A stretch of DNA of 64,000 nucleotides from Fremontodendron californicum. Lineage: Eukaryota > Streptophyta > Magnoliopsida > Malvales > Malvaceae. Shown here in pieces: positions 13,613-22,851 of the stretch. The notes under the pieces were generated by a model. The model was given only the letters and a program-made list of their open reading frames with translations. It made no database searches and had not been told where the DNA came from. Each line of letters starts with the position of its first letter. Positions within the stretch are counted from its first letter, which is position 1. Location of the stretch: the NCBI GenBank assembly GCA_030761205.1, contig JAULJL010000020.1, forward strand, positions 625,001 to 689,000. Reading direction: 5' to 3'. The translations under genes were made by a program, and so were the position numbers.

Positions 13613-15010
13613 CTAAGGTTTAGGAAGCATATCTACCAACTGGGAGTAGATTTGCTCTTTCCTAGCATCCCTGTTGTTTTGATCCAACGTGAAAATGGTT
13701 GCACCTGGATGATTCTTCAACCTTACAACTGCACAAATTTACACATCATAGCCGTACAAATTTAGCTAGAAAGGCAAAAGGGATCCAGCAGCAAAGTCTA
13801 GGGGATATTTTAAACAATAATAATAGTCCTAGCCTTTCATGGTTTCATATCAAATTAACAGAATAAATATTTTAGCCTTTAACAATTACTCTTAAAAGCC
13901 TGCAAAAATAGTCTTAGTCTTTCAAGGTTTCATATCAAATTAACAGAATGCATATTTTAGCCTTCAACAATTACTAGTCTTCAAATTAACATCATCTGAA
14001 GTGGGAACAGGATTAAGAAAAGATGGACACAATCACTATATTCTCTTTAACAAATAAATATGACTGCCTTGAGAAAATTTACCTGCAGGTATATCTTTGC
14101 CAAATTTTGGTATTGGGACAGTGGCGAGAAGAGGAATATTGGATTGAAGAATATTTAGAATGGCTGGAAAGAAGTATGAACTGTACAACTCCATTTTACC
14201 AACTTCATCAATGATGAAGAGATCGGTATCTTCTCTGATCTGATAACAGAAAGCATATTTTAGCCTTCAACATTTACTTTATAGTTTATACACAAATGAA
14301 ATGAACTTAAACAGTTAACGCCAAGTTCCTAACCCAACAGATTAGACCGTTCAACGAGTATAGTATAGTACAGTATTAATTTGGTTTAAGAAATATTAAA
14401 AAATATTCTTGGGTAAGATGATTTTATGGACAAGGGACAAAAAAAAATGATAAAAACCCTCAAAGCATCCAGCAAGTAGAGTTTATATATTATTTAAGCA
14501 GCTCACCTTCAATTCAGGCAATGCCACTGATTCAAATGATGCTATATCCACTTTGTATTTCCCAACAGCAGGCCACTGTCGAGCTTCCGGACTGTCAATA
14601 CAAAACATACTTTAGCTGGACATGAAAAGAAAAAGGGACTAAATTAATAAGGGAATAAAGTAAAGTAAAAGAGAAAAAAAAAAGAAAGAACCTGGGAATA
14701 ATGGAGCAGGCGAGGCGACCTCTGCGACCATCCAAGGTGACCACTTCAAACCCAACCCTTTCACCTTCCTGTCTAATCTCTTGCGAGTAGAAACCCTGAA
14801 GCTTGAGGTTGGGGTTAGAGAGCTTTAGAGTCTCGTATATTCTCATAATCAGAGTGGTTTTACCCACACCCTGCACGTTTAATAATCCAATTTCAAATTC
14901 CTCAAGATTGCAAAATGGAAAGTCATTCTTAATTTTATAGTAACAGTAATAGAAATAGCCATACATACAGGAGGGCCAGTAACGAGGAAGCATTTTCCGA
15001 CACCTGCCAT
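13613..15010 (-). CDS. THEP1-type nucleoside-triphosphatase
   Basis: Five exons on the minus strand close in frame to 192 residues: 15010-14969, 14870-14692, 14591-14507, 14239-14083, 13728-13613. The P-loop (GPPGVGKTT, about residues 12-20) is split by intron 1. A Walker B motif (LFIIDEVGKMEL) lies near residue 107. The C-terminus ends in a NRDARKEQIYSQL-type helix as in THEP1 proteins (human homologue about 190 residues). The family hydrolyses NTPs in vitro; its cellular role is poorly known. The start at 15010 sits directly before the conserved core. An in-frame ATG at 15061 would add 17 residues and the frame stays open further upstream, so an N-terminally extended form is possible. The gene converges on the tomosyn-like gene. 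Confidence 0.9.
13823..13975. repeat. Two tandem 68-bp copies (85-bp period) in the THEP1 intron 4
   Basis: Copies at 13823-13890 and 13908-13975 share TTTCATATCAAATTAACAGA and TATTTTAGCCTT. A third, partial copy (about 14246-14278) lies at the 3' end of intron 3, beside the exon 4 acceptor. Confidence 0.8.
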
Positions 15011-15061
15011 CGTCCCTCTGTCTACGGAACTGTGAGCGGCAGACACAGAACGCAACTCCAT

Positions 15062-16878
15062 TGCTATTGGTATACTATATAGAGTACACAGTGTGTGGTT
15101 CAAGTCATGGACTCTCTTCTCAAATTTTGGAGCACTTTTTTGGGCCACCGACCCAGTTGCCAAATGCCCATGCCAAGACTGCTGTTTGGTTCCGCAATTC
15201 TAGAGTTTGAATCACTGTTCATCTTTCCATTCCTTCAGTTTATTAATTGAATTGAAATACATTTCTTTTGTTTTTGGACTTTTGATAGTACTTGGCATTT
15301 CTCTTTCAATTCAATCATTTGTCCAACTTCCCTTACAAAAAGCAACAAGTATACTTACAAATATAATTCAAGTAACTTATACCTTGTCAAAATCTTAACA
15401 TTGGGAAATTCAAATGTCCTCTTAGCACCGGTAAAGATTCAGGCCTGTTTAATTTGCTTAATCTTTTTCTTTAGATCTTCCATCTTCCATTCAAATGGAA
15501 ATACAAAACTGTTGGCATTTTCTCTTAAATACTAATAGTAATGTCAAAAGTAGGATGAATGCTAAACAGACGCATACTTAAGCATATACTCTAAAAAAAT
15601 TTACGAGTATTAGAATAACATGGTTTACAATAACAGCCAAAATGCAACCACATGAGGGTTGAGAAAAGTTCCTTCCAATTCCATTGAGTTGTTCAATTTG
15701 CAAAATCCAGAAAAAAGCAAAATCATAGATAAAGACGTAGAATCCGGAGGTGCAAAATGCCCCCCCCCCCCCCCTTTGTTTGTGCTTGAAAGTCGAAACC
15801 ACGAGAGAGAAAAGGAATCAATTGATAGAACTCCCAAGTCCCAAACAAGAAAACAGAAGCCGCACTGTTAGTTTTAGGTCAAAAGCCAAGTACAAGAGTA
15901 TCTATGTGATATCAAGCTAACAGAATTGAGAAATTTTGCTAAGCTTTGATTCTGATTCCTTCCTTTGCATCTATAGAGCATTTCAGTTTTCCAATCCATG
16001 GGCGAACTTTAACCCGACCATTCCAATCCCAATGCAAAGGAATCAAAGACTTGACTTTAAAAGCGTAGTTTCACCCTTAAAAAGCATTTTACTGGGACAA
16101 AATCCTATGAATTTTATTTTCTAGTCGATGCCAGCACAAAAGATCAAACAAAAATACCGAGGCTGAAACACTGACAAGTGGTAAACAAAAACTTATTTAT
16201 GTTCTCTTTCTTTCTTTTTTATTATTTATTCATAACAATAAAGTAATTCCACTCCTGGTATAGTCAAACCCGATGTTTTACCAGTTCCCACCGGCACCAC
16301 CAAAGGAAGTTAAACAAACATTCACAATGAGGAACAAACTACGGAATAGAGAAGGAAAAGTTTCAAAAACAGAATGGCCAAATAATTAAGCTCCCAACCC
16401 GATTACCAAAAAACCACAACCATTTTGTCAATAGCACATTGTGGTAACCTTCAGTTCACTGGTACGAAAAAATTCCAAAATCCCGAATAACTTTTTTCTT
16501 TATATGAAAAAAATATCAAAGACCTCCACATCAGATCACTCCTTCAAGTCAACATGGCCAAAAATATCTAGCTACAAGTAAAAAAACAAATCACACAAAA
16601 GTACAACTACTTCAGCAGGCGATAAGCTCAAACTTATTAATCATTAACTGCTAATCAAATAAACCAGATAAGCTAAACCTTAATCGTTGATTTTTAAGCG
16701 AATTTTTAAGTACAATATCCAGAAAGAAACTGCTGCAACTAATCCATTTATATCCCTTACTAAACTAAAATAAGATTGTTGGAGATTAATATCATATCAA
16801 GTAAACTGTTCATCTCTAAGTAGGAAAGAATTCCTGCATCAATCTAACCAATTCTAAACTGTAGTTATCTCATCTCAT
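15062..16878. other. Intergenic region between THEP1 and HMGB genes
   Basis: It contains the THEP1 promoter side (left) and the HMGB 3' untranslated region (right). Apart from a 15-base C run at 15760-15774 I see no gene, RNA gene or recognisable transposon. Reading frames around 15578-15871 run through the homopolymer and are not credible. Confidence 0.55.
15760..15774 (+). repeat. C15 homopolymer
   Basis: Fifteen consecutive C on the plus strand (G on the minus strand) in otherwise AT-rich DNA. It is prone to slippage and to G-quadruplex formation on the minus strand. Confidence 0.9.
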
Positions 16879-17982
16879 CTACTCGTCATCTTCATCCTGC
16901 AAAAACACAAAATAAATAAACAAACAAATTAAAATCCAATCCGGTAAACAGTAAATCACTTGAGTTGTTTTCAGATCCAGTTTTAGTATTGAATTTGAAC
17001 CAACCTCTCCACTCCCCTCCTCTTCATCCTCATCGTTAACTTCAGACTTTGACTTATCAGATTCATCATCGTTTGCTCCACCAGCCTACATTTTCAAAAC
17101 CAATACAACTAATTGCATGCCATAAAATTACAAAAATTAATAACAATGGTAAACAGAGAAATATTATTATTTTTATTTTTATTTTTACCAGTTTCAGATT
17201 ATATGCCTGCATCTTCTTATTATATTCAATCTTTCGCTTCTCTGCCTTCTGAACATAAGGAGCTTTCTCCTGAAAATTCCAAACGATAGTTAGAAAAATC
17301 TTCTGGCAAATAAAAGTCAACCAAAAAACAAAAATGTAAAATATACTACTAGCACTAATATTATATGCTTTGCACCAAAATAGGTAAAAATACTCACAGC
17401 TTCTGTCATACTTTTCCATTTTCCTCCACCAGCTTTGCCAACCTGAATATCAAATTTAATAACGAATGAGATCTTCAAAGTCCAAATCTAGCCATTAAAA
17501 AAAACTAAAAGAGACTTTAACGATTTGTATTGACAATAATGACTCACAGCAGAGACAGATTTGTTGTCAGGATGTTCCTCTTTGTACTGCTTCCTGAACT
17601 CCTCCCTTTATTTGGTCATCCATCCACAAAATGAATAATAAGAATAAGAATCTGAATCGCAGTAAAACAAATCATTGAGTGTTTTCTAGAGAAAATATAT
17701 CATACATGAAAACGAAGAAAGCACTGGCAGGCCTCTTTGGCTTGTTTGGATCCTTGGCAGCCTTCTTCGCTCGCTTTCCAGCGCCTGCACCTTTGCTCTT
17801 CAGCCTATCAACAAATCCGGAAACAAACATCCATTCACTGACGAACTCAACAGATCTTATATTCTTATCGGATGCTATACCAATAATTGCGAAAGCAAAA
17901 TACACAAGAATCGAACAGAATAGCGCAAAACTCACTTGTTGCCAGTTTGCATCGAATCGGCCTTGGTCTGACCACCCTTCAT
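16879..17982 (-). CDS. High mobility group B (HMGB) protein
   Basis: Seven exons on the minus strand give 142 residues: 17982-17936, 17804-17706, 17605-17548, 17442-17398, 17269-17189, 17085-17005, 16896-16879. The order is a lysine-rich N-terminus (KSKGAGAGKRAKKAA), one HMG box starting at DPNKPKRPASAFFVFM and running through WKSMTEAEKAPYVQKAEKRK to KMQAYN, then an acidic tail (DDES, NDEDEEEGSGEDEDDE). This is the layout and length of the small plant HMGB2/3-type proteins, abundant nuclear DNA-bending chromatin factors. A leader intron (18079-17991) precedes the start, with donor AAG/GTAACT and acceptor TTGCAG eight bases before the ATG, a feature that often boosts expression. The assignment to HMGB rather than the larger HMGA or SSRP1 proteins rests on the single box and acidic C-terminus. 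Confidence 0.94.
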
Positions 17983-17989
17983 GGTGAAT

Positions 17990-18170
17990 CCTGCAAGAAA
18001 AAACGGCAAAAACGAATGATAATCCTTCGGAATCGGTCAAAACCAGGGTGGTTTGGACTGAGTCGGCGCCTCGAGTTACCTTAAGCGATAGGGCTTTGCT
18101 TTGTGAGATAAGGAGGCGCAAAGAAAAAGAAGAGATCGCTTTTTAGAGTGTTTTACTTTGGTGTGGTTTT
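17990..18170 (-). promoter_or_regulatory. HMGB 5' leader with leader intron
   Basis: Minus-strand leader: a pyrimidine-rich exon from about 18170 to 18080, an intron 18079-17991 (GTAACT...TTGCAG), then the last eight leader bases before the start codon. The upstream limit is a guess. Confidence 0.6.
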
Positions 18171-18406
18171 GAAGCGTGCGATAGTGGGCTTTGGCTATAT
18201 GGACTAAGAAGGGGTATTTTGGGGACAACAAAAAATATGAAATTAAAAATCGAAACGTGAAAAGAATTGAAGTCCGCGTTTGGGCGGGATTTCAAAAAGA
18301 AAAATCTCCCCTGCCACGTCATCGATCCGTGTGTCTTGTAAAATTAAAATTTGAATTCCATAAATTTTTGGTTAGAATAATAAACAATTTTGAAAGTATG
18401 ATTACA

Positions 18407-18980
18407 CAATTTATAGGTTAAATGATTTAGATAGTCCTTTTATTATAGTTAAAAGTGTATTTTAGTTTTTATGTTATAGAAGTGAGTAATTTAATTCTTG
18501 TACGTTTGTAATTGGTGTAAAAAAGTAAAATTGATAACAGTGTTAATGGAAAACCGTCAAAATGCTGACGTGGACATGTAAAACTGACAGAATAGATGAC
18601 TTAGAAAAAAATGATGATGTGTCAAATTTTTTTGCTCGGGTGAAATTTAAAAATTGACAGAATAGATGACCTTAAAAAAAATGATGACATGTTTTTACAA
18701 GTAAGGGAGAAATATGGGTAAAAATATATATTTTTCTAAATTTCACTTGAGTAAAAAAATTTAACACGTCATCATTTTTTTTTCAAGTTTTTTTTTCTGT
18801 CAGTTTCACATATTCATGTAAGCATTTAGACGGTTTTTCATTAACACTGTTATCAATTTTACTTATTTGCACCAATTTTAAATGTACAATGATTAAATTA
18901 CTCACACTTATAGTGTAGGGACTAAAATACATTTTTGACTATAGTATAAGGACTATTTAAGTAGTTTAACCCAATTTATA
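18407..18980. mobile_element. Mutator-like MITE, 556 bp, with 9-bp target duplication
   Basis: The element spans 18416-18971. It is flanked by perfect 9-base copies CAATTTATA at 18407-18415 and 18972-18980. Its terminal inverted repeats are about 240 bases long: GGTTAAATGATTTAGATAGT on the left against GGTTAAACTACTTAAATAGT on the right strand complement. Most of the element folds on itself. Near the left arm's inner end a segment (GACAGAATAGATGACxTT...AATGATGA) is duplicated. A 9-bp duplication with long inverted repeats is the signature of Mutator-type elements; no transposase is encoded, so it is non-autonomous. Confidence 0.85.
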
Positions 18981-19127
18981 CAATAGCAAAATTCTTTAAA
19001 TATTTCAATTTTATTGTTTTTTTATAAATCAACAAAATAAAAAAATATAATAGCATAATTGTATAATAATAAAATTTACTATAGATTTTTTAAGTAAAAG
19101 TATAATGATAAATAAAATTGTTCATGG

Positions 19128-19390
19128 AATGTGCCGAGTTGGGTCAAACTCGAATAGTAAAAAAAATTATTTGTCTAAACTCAATTTACTGTTTTAAATA
19201 TATTTAAAATATATTTAAAATATATTTTTATTTTTATTTTTATATTAATATTAATAAATTTTTATAATTAAATTTAAATAAAAAGTTTTATTGATTAAAT
19301 AGTAATTCAAACTAGATTAAACTAATTCAAATTACAAAAAAATTATTTCAAACCCACTGAACAATCCAACTCATTAAAAAATCTAAAGAT
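19128..19390. repeat. AT-rich dispersed repeat, relative of 1225-1540
   Basis: It shares the TATAATTAAATTTAAATAAA core and a GCCGAGTTGGGTC-like edge with the copy near 1.3 kb, but is more decayed. Ends are approximate. Confidence 0.4.
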
Positions 19391-20816
19391 AAATTTCACT
19401 TTAATCTTTTTTTTTGGTTGTTTTTATTTTTCTTTTTATAATATAGTTAAGAGTAAAATAAAATAAAATAAAATAAAGACTCTTACATTAGCTTAAGGGA
19501 TCTTAAAGGCTTTTATGTCAATTTGATGCATTCATTTTTTTATTTTTTTTACGAAGGAAGTTATAATCTAAAAAATAAAGATAATTATATATATGATTAT
19601 TCGAACCTCAAAATTATTAGATGTCACATTCTTCTTTATGTGATAGAATTAGGATTTGAATTCCCTTTGTGGTATTCTATTCTTATCCAAATTATTTATA
19701 ACATGACTTATCTGCAATACTACAATCTAGATGGAGGTGTGTAATGAATGCTATGAGCACAGTATTTTACCTTGGTCAAAACTTGTTTGTTCCTTATATG
19801 GAATAACATGATACAATTATGTGAAGTTGGATTTTGATGGGTTTTGATTGGGGTTCTGATTTATTTATCTTCTAAATTGCAGGTTGGGATCATACCCGAA
19901 TTTTTTTAAGAAAGGTTCGTTAAAATAGGCTTCCAATAAGCTTCATGAAATTGTGGCCATTAGATCAAAATAATGTAATCTAAACCGTTGAAATCCAAAA
20001 AAGTAAAAAAAAATAAATAAATAAAATCCCAACCTGTTTACTCGGTTATCATATTCCCAAATCCTTATTTTTCTTCCCCCTCAAATAATAAAACACCAAA
20101 ATCTCAAATTTATCCCTAAACCATTTGCACTTGAAACCCCTCAGCCACCACCCACTCCATTGTCTCAAACCAGCGAAACCCTTAGTCCTCACCCACGAAA
20201 TCGTTGAATCGGGTAAACGGGATAGGAAATCGTTGAATCGGGTAAAAAGGTTGGGAAAACCCTATTCATATCATTTTTCCAACTCTCGAAACTCTAATAA
20301 CTCATCTCCCAAAACTGTAGGCCCTTCATCTACGCCATTTCAGCCCAGGTTTGTCCTTCTTCATGTTTTTCTTTTCCATTTTCTTTTATTTTTTTTTCTA
20401 ATAAATTTATTTATTTTGTGCTTAAATCACAATTATTGCTTTAGGGCTTAAAGACCACCACCATTTCTTAGAAGAACCCCAACTATCTTTGTGTTGAAAA
20501 CAAGCTCTCGTTTAGGTAACCTCTTCACATTATTGTTTGTATTTTCCTATTGGAATTTGAGTTTCATGGTTCTTTGGGTCATATTTGGTATGAGTTTTTT
20601 TTTTTAAGTTTAAGTTTTTTTGACTTATTAAGAAACAAGAATGGTTTTTTGGGTTATCAAAGGATTAACTTTTTGTTGAGGAGTTTTTTCAAATGTGATA
20701 AATTAAAGATGAATATTTTCATGGATCTATTATCTTTTACTTTATGATGAATTTTAATGTTAGATCATGATAATGGCTACTAATTGCATTGAATTGTATT
20801 CAATATCCCATGATGC
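19391..20816. other. Unassigned AT-rich region, possible transposon remnant
   Basis: No gene is supported. Near 20.1-20.5 kb there is a C-rich, mildly protein-like stretch with a 21-base direct repeat (GAAATCGTTGAATCGGGTAAA at 20197-20217 and 20226-20246) and a plausible donor near 20349. I recognise no family and downstream exons are absent. It may be a decayed mobile element or an untranslated exon. Confidence 0.4.
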
Positions 20817-22273
20817 AATTTCGGTTTTTTTATTAGAATATAGCTGATTTTTTTTTTTATCGGAATATCGTTGTTTTGAGATTAATTCTCAAAACCTGCT
20901 CATTTTAAAATCAGCTAGGAAATCGCCACCCCCATGACGATTTTTAAACTTAAATTTATAAAAAAAAAATTCAAAAAATACCAAAAGAAATCACCATGGG
21001 AGGTGACGATTTCTCTTGGTGTATTTTTAAAAAAAAAATCAAAATACACCAAGAAAAATCCTCACCCCCCAAGACGATTTCCGTTGGTAATAATAATTTT
21101 TTTTTGGTATTTTAGGTTGGGAAATTGCCACCGTTGGTGGCGATTTCCCAACAACAATTCTTCAATTGAAGAATTGGACAATTCTTCAATTGGGTGGCGA
21201 TTTCCCAACCTTTATTATTATTTTTTTGAATTTTATTAAATAATATATTTTAAATAAAAATTATATAATTTTTAATTTTAAAAAATAAAAATTTACAAAA
21301 AAATCAAAAATTATATTCATAATTAGACTTGCTCATGGGCTGGGCCGCGACCCAGAATTTTTTTAACTTCCTTGCCCAGGCCCGGCTCGCGGGCCCGAAT
21401 TTAATTATTTTAATATATAAATAGTGATCCGGGCCTAGCCGGACGGGTTGCTCGACCCATGAGCAGGTCTATCCGTAATGTCAATCGAATTCTTTCAACT
21501 TGTATTCGTAATAAATGGATCTCCTGAATGATTATTTATTAAATAAAAAATATTTTTTATTTAAATTTAATTATAAAATTTATATTTTTATATTTTTTAA
21601 ATAGGGAAACAGCCTTTCGGGTCGGCCCGACTCGAAATGGGCTTGGGCAAGGGAAAAAAATTTGGGTCGCGGCCCGGCCTATGAGCAGGTCTAATTACGA
21701 ATATAATTTTTTAAATTTTGGTGAATTGTTATTTTTTAAATTTTTATTTTTATTTTTATTTTTTAAAATTAAAAATTATATAATTTTTATTTTATTATTT
21801 TATAAAATTAAAAAAAATAAAGGTTGGGAAATCGCCACCATGGCTTGGACAAACAAATGTGGTGTTGATACTATACATGGTCCGGCCCGGCCTATGAACA
21901 CTTCTACCACCATGAGATAAAAATTATATATAAAAATTATTAAATCTTTATTTTTGTAAACTTATAAATTATATAATTTTTATTTAAAATTTATTATTTA
22001 GTAATTAAAATAAAATAAAGAGAGAAAGGTGACGGTGGCGATTTTCTAATATAAAAAATTTTAAAATTTTAATTGGAAAATCGCCATGGGCCATGGCGAT
22101 TTCCCAATTTAGTTTTAAAAAAAAAAAAAAACTACCGTTGAGAAATCGCCATGGCTCATGACGATTTTTCAACTGGTTGAAAAAACGAATTTTGGAAAAT
22201 AATTTGAAAACAACGGTATTTATGTAAAAAAAAAAAATCAGCTATATTTCGATAAAAAACCTGTAATTTCTTT
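20817..22273. mobile_element. Nested inverted-repeat element made of AAATCGCCA/TGGCGATTT hairpins
   Basis: The outer ends match as inverted repeats (AGAATATAGCTGATTTTTTT near 20837; complement of AAAAAATCAGCTATATTTCG near 22250), followed inward by a shared GTTGTTTT. Inside are at least five local palindromes of the form AAATCGCCA-spacer-TGRCGATTT: 20920-20943, 20988-21012, 21056-21080, 22078-22102 and 22143-22167. There is also a longer hairpin at 21115-21152. Two half-sites (GGTGGCGATTTCCC near 21190, GGGAAATCGCCACC near 21827) pair with each other across about 620 bases. A second, GC-rich inverted repeat (21326-21697) lies in the middle. No protein is encoded. I cannot name the family and found no clear target duplication. 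Confidence 0.6.
21326..21697. mobile_element. GC-rich terminal inverted repeat element nested in the hairpin element
   Basis: The left end AGACTTGCTCATGGGCTGGG and the complement of the right end (AGACCTGCTCATAGGCCGGG) are inverted copies, both running into GCCGCGACCC. A further inverted copy of the end (GACCCATGAGCAGGTCT, ending near 21470) suggests either a tandem or a shorter 150-bp element. Related ends occur near 1.2 kb and 21.88 kb. Confidence 0.55.
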
Positions 22274-22851
22274 ATTAAAATTCTCGATAATACAATTAGA
22301 GAAAGTGTATATTTGTGTTTTATATGAAGTATCATTATAATTTCTTAATATTTTATTTATAAACAAAAATCTAATAATAATAAACAAATTTAGCATAATA
22401 GTAAAAATATTTAATCCTTGACTTCTTTAATTGGTTAGTGCAAACAATGTCATGCACTTATTTATTTTTTATATAATTATATAAATTTATTTATTATTTT
22501 AAATAAATATAAAATATGCTTAAAAGAAAAAAAGTAAAGGTAAAAACATAAAAATGCTCACCATCACCGATGGACAAAAAAATTAAAAAAAATTGGATAA
22601 CCAGTGCGATTGAAACCCAAAAAGGAGTCCAATCGCACCGGGCGGATGCAACCGGGCATCCAAAGGGCCCCTTAGTGTACCGGCTTGGCTCAGCTCAATT
22701 ACAGTGTCAACACACACAACCCCTCATTTTCGGTCTTAGTGTTCATAACTGAATTATACTGTCAGTGTTCCCAGATGGTTATGTAAGGGTGAGCTTTTGA
22801 GATTTGAAAGAGGTTCCTCTCTACTTACTAATTTTCTACCATCTATTCGCC
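22274..22851. other. Upstream region of the Rab escort protein gene
   Basis: AT-rich sequence to about 22.56 kb, then a GC-richer patch. This includes a 9-bp hairpin (GTGCGATTG at 22604-22612 with CAATCGCAC at 22630-22638). No clear TATA box is visible. Confidence 0.4.

Noticed and set aside
17672..18121. 149-codon minus-strand frame
   Set aside because: It reads through HMGB exon 2, intron 1, exon 1 and the leader in one frame. Splice sites and the HMG-box protein explain the region better.
19600..19680. TTCGAACCTC and GGATTTGAATTCC strings resembling a tRNA T-arm
   Set aside because: No acceptor stem, anticodon arm or A box is present. Such strings are common in plant repeats.
20125..20451. 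108-codon plus-strand frame (MHLKPLSHHPLHCLKPAK...)
   Set aside because: It has a plausible donor but no recognisable family and no downstream exons, and it lies in a transposon-rich block. It is left as unassigned.
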